DNA from: Acidovorax soli
GTDB lineage: Bacteria > Pseudomonadota > Gammaproteobacteria > Burkholderiales > Burkholderiaceae_C
Direction: 5' to 3'
Length of the DNA: 64,000 bases
Assembly (NCBI RefSeq): GCF_014207955.1
Contig: NZ_JACHLK010000002.1
Coordinates: 124,001-188,000 of the forward strand
The translations under genes and the position numbers were made by a program. Numbering within the stretch: position 1 is the stretch's first letter; the number at the start of each line of letters is the position of its first letter. The notes beneath the pieces are model-generated. The model ran no database searches. It worked only from the letters and a program-made list of their open reading frames with translations, and was not told the DNA's origin. This document shows positions 1 through 8,204 of this stretch, one piece after another.

Positions 1-126
1 AGGAGCGGGTGCAGCCGCAGGAGCGGCGGCGGGCGCTGGAGCAGCAGCGGGGGCGGCTGGAGCCTGTGCGAAGGACGCACCGGCCGAGAACAGACCAGCC
101 ATCAGGACAGCGAGGAGTTTTTTCAT
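1..126 (-). CDS. Ala/Pro-rich secreted protein, 3' part outside window
   Basis: Reading leftward from an ATG at 124-126, the first 42 codons give a clear Sec signal peptide (MKKLLAVLMAGLFSAGASFA, then AQ) followed by a low-complexity Ala/Pro stretch. An AGGAA ribosome site lies about 8 bases upstream of the ATG. The gene runs off the left edge, so no function can be assigned. It is divergent from icd, with 196 bp between the two start codons. The signal peptide and start are seen directly; export to the periplasm is inferred from them. Confidence 0.7.
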   Translation of the reverse strand, partial: MKKLLAVLMAGLFSAGASFAQAPAAPAAAPAPAAAPAAAPAP

Positions 127-322
127 ATGTGCCATTTCCTAGACGAACTATCGGGTTGAGGGCCTCGCAAAATATTCACGAGGCTCCACCTGCAACGATA
201 GCAGCCCGCGCGCGGTTGACAGGGGTTTTCGGCATTTTTTTGTCTATAGAATCTTTGCGATCAGGGGGCACTTGCCCCGTCTGCACAATTGTGTTTCAGA
301 TATCCAACGGAGACCCCCGTCC

Positions 323-1582
323 ATGACCAGCTACCAGCACATCCAGGTGCCTGCCCAAGGCCAGAAAATCACCGTCAATGCCGATATGTCGTTGAACGTG
401 CCGGACGAGCCCATCATCCCCTTCATCGAAGGCGATGGCACGGGCCTCGACATCACGCCCGTCATGATCAAGGTGGTGGATGCGGCCGTGGCCAAGGCCT
501 ATGGCGGCAAGAAGAAGATCCACTGGATGGAGGTCTACGCGGGCGAGAAGTCCACCAAGGTCTACGGCCCCGATGTGTGGCTGCCCGACGAGACGCTGGC
601 CGTGCTGCGTGAGTACGTGGTGTCCATCAAGGGCCCGCTGACCACGCCCGTGGGCGGCGGCATCCGCTCGCTCAACGTGGCCCTGCGCCAGGAACTCGAC
701 CTGTACGTCTGCCTGCGCCCCGTGCAGTACTTCAAGGGCGTGCCCTCGCCCCTGAAGGAGCCCGAGAAGACCAACATGGTGATCTTCCGCGAGAACTCCG
801 AAGACATCTACGCGGGTATCGAGTTCGAGGCCGAGTCGGACAAGGCCAAGAAGCTCATCAAGTTCCTGCTCGACGAGATGGGTGTGAAGAAGATCCGCTT
901 CCCCAACACCTCGGGCCTGGGCGTCAAGCCGGTTTCGCGCGAGGGCACGGAGCGCCTGGTGCGCAAGGCCATCCAGTACGCCATCGACAACGACAAGCCC
1001 AGCGTGACCATCGTGCACAAGGGCAACATCATGAAGTTCACCGAAGGTGGCTTCCGCGACTGGGCCTATGCCCTGGCGCAAAAGGAATTCGGCGCCCAGC
1101 CGATCGACGGCGGCCCCTGGTGCAAGTTCAAGAACCCCAAGACGGGCCGGGAGATCACCATCAAGGACAGCATCGCCGATGCCTTCCTGCAGCAGATCCT
1201 GCTGCGCCCTGCCGAGTATTCGGTGGTGGCCACGCTCAACCTCAACGGCGACTACATTTCCGACGCACTGGCCGCCCAGGTGGGTGGCATCGGCATCGCG
1301 CCCGGCGCCAACATGTCCGACTCGGTGGCCTGCTTCGAGGCCACCCACGGCACGGCCCCCAAGTACGCCGGCAAGGACTACGTGAACCCTGGCTCCGAGA
1401 TCCTCTCGGCCGAGATGATGCTGCGCCACATGGGCTGGGTCGAGGCCGCCAACCTGATCATCAGCTCGCTCGAGAAGTCGATCGCCTCCAAGAAGGTCAC
1501 CTATGACTTCGCGCGCCTGATGGATGGCGCCACCCAGGTGAGCTGCTCGGGCTTCGGGCAGGTCATGATCGACAACATGTGA
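323..1582 (+). CDS. icd: NADP-dependent isocitrate dehydrogenase
   Basis: A 419-residue protein that oxidatively decarboxylates isocitrate to 2-oxoglutarate in the TCA cycle (cytosol). The family landmarks are intact: the FIEGDGTG nucleotide-side motif near residue 34, [13 protein letters not shown] with the substrate/phosphorylatable serine at about residue 116, [12 protein letters not shown], and the C-terminal [15 protein letters not shown] segment. Length matches the bacterial homodimeric NADP enzyme (about 416-419). The ATG at 323 is chosen over an upstream in-frame ATG at 272 because it gives the usual N-terminus and has a GGAGA at suitable distance. Its stop codon overlaps the GTG start of the next gene. 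Confidence 0.97.
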   Translation: MTSYQHIQVPAQGQKITVNADMSLNVPDEPIIPFIEGDGTGLDITPVMIKVVDAAVAKAYGGKKKIHWMEVYAGEKSTKVYGPDVWLPDETLAVLREYVVSIKGPLTTPVGGGIRSLNVALRQELDLYVCLRPVQYFKGVPSPLKEPEKTNMVIFRENSEDIYAGIEFEAESDKAKKLIKFLLDEMGVKKIRFPNTSGLGVKPVSREGTERLVRKAIQYAIDNDKPSVTIVHKGNIMKFTEGGFRDWAYALAQKEFGAQPIDGGPWCKFKNPKTGREITIKDSIADAFLQQILLRPAEYSVVATLNLNGDYISDALAAQVGGIGIAPGANMSDSVACFEATHGTAPKYAGKDYVNPGSEILSAEMMLRHMGWVEAANLIISSLEKSIASKKVTYDFARLMDGATQVSCSGFGQVMIDNM

Positions 1583-2388
1583 GGCGAAGCGGCGCGTTGC
1601 CGGCCCTGTGCCTTGCCGTGGCGGGCATGTGGGTCGGGCCGGCTGCTGCACGGGTGGCCGAGGCCGGGGCGGGCCCACCCTCGGGGTTAGAGTTCGTCGC
1701 GGTCACCGACGAAGACATCGCCCATTTCGGTGATTTTCCGTTTTCCCGGGCCATTTCGGCCACGGTGATTCACCGTCTGGCGCAGGCGGGGGCCAGGTCC
1801 ATCGTCTACAAATTCTTTGTGGACGAACCGAGGGATGCCGATGCGCAATTGGCGACCGCGTTGGCTCGAATTCCCAGCTTTCTGCAGATCGATCTTGCCG
1901 ATGTGGTGGAGGGGCCCGATGGCTTGATGCATGGCTCGGCCGTCGGCCCCAACAGCCGCCTCGCCCCTGCAGCGGCCGGTTTCGGCTTCGTGCACCAGCG
2001 TGCAGCCGGTGCAGAGGAATCCATCGAGGTCCAGGCGCAAGTCAACGGGCGCACAGTCCAGAGCCTGAGCCTGCTGGCTGCGCAGGAGTTGGTGCGAGCG
2101 AAAGCGGTGATCACGCCCTCGGAGCTCCGGCTGGGTCCCCGCCGGTTCGTGCTCGATGGCAAAGGGCAGGCCCGCTGCTTCCATGCGCAGCAGCCGGTGC
2201 CTGAGGGGCATTCGTTTCGCTCCGTGGTCGATGGGTCGCGCCGCTTTCTGGCACGTTTCCGGGACAAGGTGGTGGTTATAGGCCACATGGCGTCGAACAC
2301 GCCCCGCCTGGCCGTCGGCCAGGGGCGGGAGCTTCCTGTCCATGCGATCTTTCTGCAGCAGGTGGCCTGCCTGGCGGCCAGCCCCTGA
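1579..2388 (+). CDS. Exported CHASE2-like sensor-domain protein, no output domain
   Basis: A 269-residue protein starting at a GTG that overlaps the icd stop by 4 bases, so it is probably translationally coupled to icd. Residues 1-29 look like a signal peptide (hydrophobic core ending AAARVAEA). The rest reads like a CHASE2 extracytoplasmic sensor domain: [16 protein letters not shown], then [18 protein letters not shown], a long variable centre, and the closing [12 protein letters not shown] strand followed by [10 protein letters not shown]. In known CHASE2 proteins this domain sits ahead of transmembrane helices and a cyclase, kinase or GGDEF output. Here nothing follows, so the protein would be free in the periplasm. 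The CHASE2 assignment is by pattern only. Confidence 0.6.
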   Translation: MRRSGALPALCLAVAGMWVGPAAARVAEAGAGPPSGLEFVAVTDEDIAHFGDFPFSRAISATVIHRLAQAGARSIVYKFFVDEPRDADAQLATALARIPSFLQIDLADVVEGPDGLMHGSAVGPNSRLAPAAAGFGFVHQRAAGAEESIEVQAQVNGRTVQSLSLLAAQELVRAKAVITPSELRLGPRRFVLDGKGQARCFHAQQPVPEGHSFRSVVDGSRRFLARFRDKVVVIGHMASNTPRLAVGQGRELPVHAIFLQQVACLAASP

Positions 2389-2436
2389 GCTGCTGCATCG
2401 GTATGGCATGATTTTCATCCCGGCCTTCGGCCCACG

Positions 2437-3831
2437 ATGGGACCTACCGCATCCATGGACGGCGCCAGCACCCCCATTTCCATCCCCGCCATGGCAGATC
2501 CTGCCGCTGCGTTCGCGGCTGCGCTGAGCGAGCACCTCGCTGGGCGCCTGCCCGAGGCCGAATCCCGGTACCGCGGCATCCTGGCGGCGGCACCCGGCCA
2601 ACCTTCAGCCACCCACTTCCTCGGCGTGCTGCTGCACCAGCGGGGCCGCAGCGAAGAAGGCATTGCCCTGGTCCGTGATTCGCTGGCCGCATCGCCCGGC
2701 GAGGCCGACTGGCACAACACCCTGGGCAACATGCTCGCGGCCACGGGGCAGGGTGCCGAGGCCATCGTGGCCTTCATGGCTGCACTGGAGCTGGATGCGC
2801 GCCATGCACAGGCCTGGAACAACCTGGGGGCGTTGCTGCTGCGGCACCAGCAGACGGACCAGGCCATCACGGCTTTCGAGAACGCCGTGGCCATCGATCC
2901 CGCCTTCGAGGACGCGTTGTACAACCTGGGCGATGCCCAGGCCCAACGGGGCGACAACTCGGGGGCTGCGCGCAGCCGCTGCGCGGCCTATGTGCTGCGT
3001 CCCGTGGCTGACAAGCCACGCCGCATGCTGGGTGTGGCCTACAGTGTGCTCGGGCGCTTCGAGGATGCGGCGCGCATGTACGAGGAATGGCTGGCGCAGG
3101 AGCCCGGCAACCCGGAAGCCAGCCACCTGCTGGCGGCTGCGCGCGGCAGCAGCGGGGACGGCGGTGCACCCGAGCGCGCATCCGACGCCTACCTGGCCGC
3201 CTACTTCGACGGCCTGGCGGAGACCTTCGAGCACAAACTCGTGGACATGCTGCACTACGGTGTGCCGCCCCTGATCGGCAAGGTGCTGCGCGGTTTGGGC
3301 ACGGCCCCGCGCAGCCTGCGCATCCTCGATGCGGGCTGCGGCACCGGCTTGTGCGGGCTGGAAGTGGCGCCCTTCGCCAGCCGGCTGGTCGGTGTGGATC
3401 TCTCGGCCCGCTCGCTCGCGGTGGCAGCGGACAAGGGGGTCTACAGCAGCCTGCACGAACAGGAAGTCGTGGCCTGCATGGAGCAGGGCCCGGCCGGCAG
3501 CTTCGATCTCGTGGTCGCGGCCGACACCCTGGTCTACTTTGGCGATACCGGTGGTTTCTTCGCCGCCGCCGCACATGCGCTGGCGCCGGGCGGCTTGCTG
3601 ATCGCGTCTTTCGAGGAACTCCTGGCCGAGGGGCCGGGCGGCCACGCCATTGCCCCTTCGGGCCGCTACAGCCACCGCCGCAGCCATGTGCGTGAGCGCC
3701 TGGCCTCGGCCGGGTTCGGGGCGCCCGACTTCACCGACGTCGACGTACGCGACGAACTCGCCACGCCCGTGAAGGGCTTTCTGGCGGTGGCTCGGCGCGG
3801 GGGCGCAGCGTTCAACCCTGCCGGCGCTTGA
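2437..3831 (+). CDS. TPR-repeat SAM-dependent methyltransferase
   Basis: A 464-residue two-part protein. The N-terminal half (about residues 20-235) contains successive TPR helices (for example AWNNLGALLLRHQQTDQAI and ALYNLGDAQAQRG). The C-terminal half is a class I methyltransferase with SAM-binding motif I ILDAGCGTG at about 296-304, an acidic VGVDLS motif II, and FDLVVAADTLVYF as motif IV. This layout matches predicted TPR methyltransferases (COG4976 type); the substrate is unknown. An alternative start is the ATG at 2491, which begins directly with the first repeat. The 3' end overlaps the convergent AraC gene by 20 bases. Confidence 0.8.
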   Translation: MGPTASMDGASTPISIPAMADPAAAFAAALSEHLAGRLPEAESRYRGILAAAPGQPSATHFLGVLLHQRGRSEEGIALVRDSLAASPGEADWHNTLGNMLAATGQGAEAIVAFMAALELDARHAQAWNNLGALLLRHQQTDQAITAFENAVAIDPAFEDALYNLGDAQAQRGDNSGAARSRCAAYVLRPVADKPRRMLGVAYSVLGRFEDAARMYEEWLAQEPGNPEASHLLAAARGSSGDGGAPERASDAYLAAYFDGLAETFEHKLVDMLHYGVPPLIGKVLRGLGTAPRSLRILDAGCGTGLCGLEVAPFASRLVGVDLSARSLAVAADKGVYSSLHEQEVVACMEQGPAGSFDLVVAADTLVYFGDTGGFFAAAAHALAPGGLLIASFEELLAEGPGGHAIAPSGRYSHRRSHVRERLASAGFGAPDFTDVDVRDELATPVKGFLAVARRGGAAFNPAGA

Positions 3832-4729
3832 GCTCGCCCGGCAGGATGCCGAAGGCCTTGCGGAAAGCCGCGCCGAAATGGCTCATGTTGGTGTAGCCCA
3901 GCCGGCTGCCGGCCTCGCTGGCGCTGTGGCGGCCTGACTCGATGAGCTGCCAGGCCGCGCGCATGCGCTCCTGCTGGTGCAGTGCATGCACGGGCAGGCC
4001 GAACAGGCGCTTGAAGTCCTTCTTGAGGGCAAAGCTGTTCATGCCGCTCTCGCGCGCCAGGTGCTCGATGCTGGGGGGATCGGCCAGGTCGGCCAGCAGC
4101 AGCTCGCGCGCGCGGTGCAGGCGTTCGCGCTGCACGCGCGTGATCAGGGGCGCCGCGGATTCGGCGCGCCCGGCCGCGATCAGGTGGGCCAGCAGCTCCA
4201 GGCTCTTGGCCTCGCGCAGCAGCGGGCTGGCCGACGGGTTGAGCAGGGTGGCATCGAGCTCGTGCGCGGCGCGCAGCACCTCGGCCGTGCCGGGCTGCAC
4301 GCGCAGGAAGCCATCGCGCCTGAGGTCGCTGAAGAAGATCTCGCCCTGTTCGCCACCCAGCACCGGCAACTGCCCAGGCGGCAGCAGCAGGCCCACGTGG
4401 TGGGCCTGGCCGCGGAAGTCGGATTTCCATGGTGTGCCCGGCAGGTAGCCGGCCACGGTATCGCGTCCGGCCACGCGGAACTTCCAGCCATCGGATTCCA
4501 CGGCCAGGCCATCGCGCAGCCAGACCGACAGGTGCAGCCGCTCGGCCGAGTCGCAGACGGTGATGCTCACCGGGTCGGCGTACTCGCTGTGGCTGGAGAA
4601 CGCGGCCAGGCCATAGCCCGTCATGTGCGCGCCGCTGCGCTGCGGCCCGGCGGGCCACAGATCCGTGCGCTGCGAAAGGTCGGAGGGCAGGTAGCCCGCC
4701 ACGTCGACGACGGTGCTCGCATCGTGCAT
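3812..4729 (-). CDS. AraC-family (PchR-like) siderophore-responsive regulator
   Basis: A 305-residue transcription factor with a variable ligand-sensing N-terminal domain (about 1-200) and a C-terminal AraC double helix-turn-helix. The helices are visible in SIEHLARESGMNSFALKKDFKRLFG and in the hallmark LGYTNMSHFGAAFRKAFGILPGELKR. The short 'P.EL' ending and the position divergent from a TonB receptor are typical of PchR-type activators, which switch on uptake genes when the ferri-siderophore is bound. The start at 4729 follows a GAGAGGGGG ribosome site; an upstream in-frame ATG at 4798 would reach into the operator. A direct repeat at 4760-4797 is the candidate binding site. Confidence 0.85.
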   Translation of the reverse strand: MHDASTVVDVAGYLPSDLSQRTDLWPAGPQRSGAHMTGYGLAAFSSHSEYADPVSITVCDSAERLHLSVWLRDGLAVESDGWKFRVAGRDTVAGYLPGTPWKSDFRGQAHHVGLLLPPGQLPVLGGEQGEIFFSDLRRDGFLRVQPGTAEVLRAAHELDATLLNPSASPLLREAKSLELLAHLIAAGRAESAAPLITRVQRERLHRARELLLADLADPPSIEHLARESGMNSFALKKDFKRLFGLPVHALHQQERMRAAWQLIESGRHSASEAGSRLGYTNMSHFGAAFRKAFGILPGELKRRQG

Positions 4730-4759
4730 CCCAACACCCCCTCTCTCAAAAACTCCCGC

Positions 4760-4797
4760 TGCGGGTAGATGCACTTCCTTGCGGGGTAGAAGATGCA
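4760..4797. promoter_or_regulatory. Direct-repeat operator for the AraC-type regulator (candidate)
   Basis: Two imperfect direct repeats, TGCGGGTAGATGCA at 4760-4773 and TGCGGGGTAGAAGATGCA at 4780-4797, start 20 bases apart, about two helical turns. They lie in the 116-bp gap between the divergent regulator and receptor genes. AraC-type proteins bind such direct repeats. The repeats are seen; the assignment to this regulator is inference. Confidence 0.5.
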
Positions 4798-4813
4798 AAT
4801 GAGAATTACTAGC
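4795..4813. promoter_or_regulatory. Fur box upstream of the TonB receptor (candidate)
   Basis: The 19 bases GCAAATGAGAATTACTAGC resemble the Fur consensus core (aaTGAgAATnAtt...). The site sits 33 bases before the receptor ATG, among AT-rich bases that probably form the promoter. It would give iron repression to the receptor operon and, by position, possibly to the divergent regulator. Confidence 0.6.
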
Positions 4814-4845
4814 ATCAAAGTATATCTACGAAACGACCTCTGTCC

Positions 4846-6945
4846 ATGCTTCACAACCGCCCAACGCCGTCCCGTCTTTCCCCCCTGTGCCTGTGCCTCG
4901 CACTGGCTGCCGCCCAGGGCGCCTGGGCGCAGTCCGCGCCGGAGTCCGGGCCTTCCGCTGCCGCCATGCCTTCGGTGGTGGTCACCGCCACCAAGCAGGG
5001 CCGCACCGTCTTCGACACGCCCGGCAGCGTGGATGTCATCGACGGCGAGGCCGTGAACGCCCAGGGCCTGCAGTCGCTGACCGACGTGGCGCAGCAGCTG
5101 CCCAACGTCTACTTCTCCGACTTCACGGGCAGTGCGCCTACCATCACCATCCGCGGCCTGGGTTTCTCGGACGATGAGTCCGACAGCCACAGCACCTCGC
5201 TGCTGGTCGATGGCGTGCCCGTGCCGGGCGCCATGCTGGGCGCACTGTTCGACCTGGAGCACATCGAAGTGCTGCGCGGCCCGCAGAGCACGCTGTACGG
5301 CCAGAACAGCATGGGCGGCCTGGTAGCGATGCGCACGCGCGACCCGGGCGCGGTCTTCGGCGGCAGCGCGCAGCTCGACTTCGGCACGGCCAACCGGCGC
5401 AAGCTTGGCTTGGCGGCCGACCTGCCGATGTCCAGCGATACCGGCTTTCGCCTGGCGCTGGGCGGCGAGGAGGGCGATGGCTACGTGAAGAACACCGCCC
5501 TGGGCCGTGACGACACCACAGGCTGGAGCAGCCGCTACGCACGCCTCAAGTTCCTGCACCGCGATGGCGCGGGCGGCACCTGGCGCCTGGGCCTGCACCA
5601 TGCCGAGCGCAAGGGCGGCAACGACTTCTTCGCCCCGCTGGCGCTGGCCGCCGACCTGCGCTCCAACGCCAGCGAGGCCGGCCGCAACGACACCGATTTC
5701 ACGTTGTTCACGGGCGAGTACCAGCGCCGCCTGGCTGGGGGCTCGCAACTGGCCGTGACGTTGGGCGGCAGCACCGGCACCTGGGCCAGCTGGATGCCGT
5801 CCTCGCTGTTTGGCGGGCCCTCGGGCTTCGACGCCAAGAACCGCCAGTTCAGCGGCGAGGCGCGGCTCTCGGGCGAGACAGCGCCGGCCAGCGCGGGCGG
5901 CTTTGATTGGCTCGCGGGGGTCTATGCCTCCAGCCTCAAGAAATCCTCGCCCTACCTGTTCGAGGTGCCTGGGTACATGCGCAGCGCCACCACGGCCGAG
6001 ATCGAAGGCCAGACGGCTGCCGTGTTCGGTGAACTGGGCTGGCGCCTGGCCCCGCGCTGGCGCCTGGCGGGTGCGCTGCGCTACGAGGCCGACCGCCGCC
6101 ACATGGACTGGACCAGCGCGCAAAGCGGCTTTTTCGACAGCAATGGCGATGGCAAGCCCGACACGCCCTACAACACCAACGACACGGTGAGCCGCTTGAA
6201 GACACGCGACAAGGTGCTGCTGCCGCGCCTGACGCTGGAGCACCGGCCCGATGGGCACCAGTTTGCCTGGCTCACGCTGGCGCGTGGCTACAAGGCCTCG
6301 GGCTTCAACCAGTACGCCTACAACCCCGTGTCGGCCGGCACACCCTTCGCCCCCGAGTATGGCAACTATGCCGAGATCGGCTACCGCGTGCGCGGCGAGC
6401 GCAATGCCTGGGACCTGGGCGCCACGGCCTTCTACACTCGCCTGCGCGACCAGCAGGTGGTCGTCATCGGGGCCAACGGGCAGAGCATGGTGAGCAACGC
6501 GGGCCGCTCGCACAACCAGGGCATCGAGCTCACGGGTGCGGTGCGGCCGGCAGCGGGGCTGGAGGTCAGCGGCTTTGCGGGCTATGTGCGTGCCGTGTAC
6601 GACGAGTACGTCAACGGCGGTGTGGACTATGCGGGCCGGCAGTTCCCGAACGCGCCGCGCAGCAGCTATGGCCTGGCCGTGAACTGGAAGCCTGCGGCCG
6701 GCTGGGAGGCGGGTGTCTCGGTACGGCGCATGGGCAGCTCGGCCCTGTACCCTTCGAGCGCCGTGCAGAACCCGGCCTACACCCTGGTCGATGCCCAGCT
6801 GTCCTACCGCCTGCAGCGCTGGACCTTCGGCCTCTACGGCAAGAACCTGGGCGATGCGCGCTATTCCACACGCGCACTCGATGCCCGCACCGTGGTGGCG
6901 GGGGCTCCGCGCACCGTGGGCGTGCGCGTGGGGGTGGACTTCTGA
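4846..6945 (+). CDS. TonB-dependent siderophore receptor
   Basis: A 699-residue outer-membrane receptor. Residues 1-29 are a signal peptide ending AQGAWA. A TonB-box-like segment (SVVVTATK, about 43-50) precedes the plug domain, whose landmarks ITIRGLGF and IEVLRGPQSTLYGQNSMGGLV are clear. The rest is a 22-strand-type barrel ending in the required C-terminal aromatic (GVRVGVDF). Length is typical of FyuA/FptA-class receptors. It is the first gene of a four-gene unit: the next start overlaps this stop by one base (TGATG). A Fur-like site and an AraC-type direct repeat lie just upstream, pointing to iron and siderophore control. The ligand is not determinable from the sequence. Confidence 0.93.
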   Translation: MLHNRPTPSRLSPLCLCLALAAAQGAWAQSAPESGPSAAAMPSVVVTATKQGRTVFDTPGSVDVIDGEAVNAQGLQSLTDVAQQLPNVYFSDFTGSAPTITIRGLGFSDDESDSHSTSLLVDGVPVPGAMLGALFDLEHIEVLRGPQSTLYGQNSMGGLVAMRTRDPGAVFGGSAQLDFGTANRRKLGLAADLPMSSDTGFRLALGGEEGDGYVKNTALGRDDTTGWSSRYARLKFLHRDGAGGTWRLGLHHAERKGGNDFFAPLALAADLRSNASEAGRNDTDFTLFTGEYQRRLAGGSQLAVTLGGSTGTWASWMPSSLFGGPSGFDAKNRQFSGEARLSGETAPASAGGFDWLAGVYASSLKKSSPYLFEVPGYMRSATTAEIEGQTAAVFGELGWRLAPRWRLAGALRYEADRRHMDWTSAQSGFFDSNGDGKPDTPYNTNDTVSRLKTRDKVLLPRLTLEHRPDGHQFAWLTLARGYKASGFNQYAYNPVSAGTPFAPEYGNYAEIGYRVRGERNAWDLGATAFYTRLRDQQVVVIGANGQSMVSNAGRSHNQGIELTGAVRPAAGLEVSGFAGYVRAVYDEYVNGGVDYAGRQFPNAPRSSYGLAVNWKPAAGWEAGVSVRRMGSSALYPSSAVQNPAYTLVDAQLSYRLQRWTFGLYGKNLGDARYSTRALDARTVVAGAPRTVGVRVGVDF

Positions 6946-8204
6946 TGGCGGCCGTTCTGGACACCGCCATGGCAGCCCAGGCGCAAACGTCGCGCCGGGC
7001 CGAATACACCGCGCTGGCCTTGATGTACGTGGCCCAGGGCCTGCCCGCCGGCCTGGCCTTCAACGCGCTGGGTGTGCTGATCCGCGAGGGCGGCCACGGC
7101 GTGGGCGACGTGGGGCTTGCGGGCCTGGCCTTTCTGCCCTGGGCGCTCAAGTTCTTGTGGGCCGGGCCGGTGGACAACGCCTGCGCACGCTGGGGTTATG
7201 CGCCGGTGGTGGGTGTCACGCAGGGTCTGGCCGTGCTGGCCTGCCTGGCGCTGGTGCCGTTCTCGCCGGCCGGCCAGCTCACACTGGCGCTGGCCGGCGT
7301 GGTGCTGCTCAACACCCTCTGCGCCACGCAGGACATCGCCACCAATGCCTATGCCGTATCGCGCATGCAAGGCAGGGCGGCCGGTGCGGCCAATGCCATC
7401 CAGGTCGCGGGGTTCATCGCCGGCATGCTGGCGGGCGGCGGTGGGTTGCTCATCGTGTACGAGCATGTCGGCTGGGCAGGGGCCATGCTGGGCATGGCGG
7501 CGCTGATGTGCCTGCTGTACCTGCCCTTGCTGCTGGGGCAGCGCTGGCGCGCCGCACCGCCCCAGGCGCGGCCCGCAACGCGTGTGCGCCTGCGTGACCT
7601 GCGCGAGCACACCGACCTGGGTTGGGCCCTGGCCGTGGCGCTGCTGTTCAAGTTTGCCAGCACGGCCGCCGGCACGCTGGCCCAGCCCTGGCTGGTGGAC
7701 CGGGGCCTGCCCGTGGCGCAGATCGGCGGCCTGCAGATGGGCACGCTGGTGGCCACGGCGCTGGGCGGTGTATTCATCGGCGTGCCCCTGGTGCGCTCGC
7801 TGGGCAACCGGCGTGCCCTGCTGGTGGGCTGCGCGCTGTCGACCCTGGCGCTGGGTGTGCCCTGGGCGCTGAACGCCGGTGGCGCGCAGCACCCGCTGGC
7901 GCTGTACTCCGCCGCGTTCGCGCTGCAGGCCCTGTGCGACGGCGCCATGTACGTGGCGCTGTGGGCGCTGGTGATGAACTGGGCTTCGCCTGCGCGCCCC
8001 GGTACGGACTACACGGTCATGCAGTGCAGCGAAAGCCTGGCCAATGCCGTGGCTGCGGGCGCCATCGGTGGGCTGGGGCAGCGCTGGGGCTATGGCAATG
8101 CCTTTGCGTTCGCCTGGCTGGCGGGGGCCGTGGTGCTGGTGCTGATTGCGCTGGCCCTGCCGCGCATGCATCTGGCGCATGAAGAAAAGGAGGGCCGCCC
8201 ATGA
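6945..8204 (+). CDS. MFS siderophore carrier, RhtX/FptX-like
   Basis: A 419-residue inner-membrane protein with about 12 hydrophobic helices. The N-terminal pattern (YTALALMYVAQGLPAGLAFNALGVLIREGGHGVGDVG) and the central ATQDIATNAYAVSRM segment are typical of the AmpG-like FptX/RhtX subfamily, single-protein permeases that carry ferri-siderophores from periplasm to cytoplasm. The start overlaps the receptor stop by one base, and its own stop overlaps the next gene (ATGA). The position between a receptor and YbtP/Q-like transporters supports the role. Family assignment is from the sequence; function is inferred from FptX/RhtX. Confidence 0.85.
   Translation: MAAVLDTAMAAQAQTSRRAEYTALALMYVAQGLPAGLAFNALGVLIREGGHGVGDVGLAGLAFLPWALKFLWAGPVDNACARWGYAPVVGVTQGLAVLACLALVPFSPAGQLTLALAGVVLLNTLCATQDIATNAYAVSRMQGRAAGAANAIQVAGFIAGMLAGGGGLLIVYEHVGWAGAMLGMAALMCLLYLPLLLGQRWRAAPPQARPATRVRLRDLREHTDLGWALAVALLFKFASTAAGTLAQPWLVDRGLPVAQIGGLQMGTLVATALGGVFIGVPLVRSLGNRRALLVGCALSTLALGVPWALNAGGAQHPLALYSAAFALQALCDGAMYVALWALVMNWASPARPGTDYTVMQCSESLANAVAAGAIGGLGQRWGYGNAFAFAWLAGAVVLVLIALALPRMHLAHEEKEGRP

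Noticed and set aside
216..252. TTGACA and TATAGAAT before icd as a promoter
   Set aside because: The spacing is 23-25 bases, too long for a normal sigma-70 promoter; each may belong to a different promoter but I cannot pair them.
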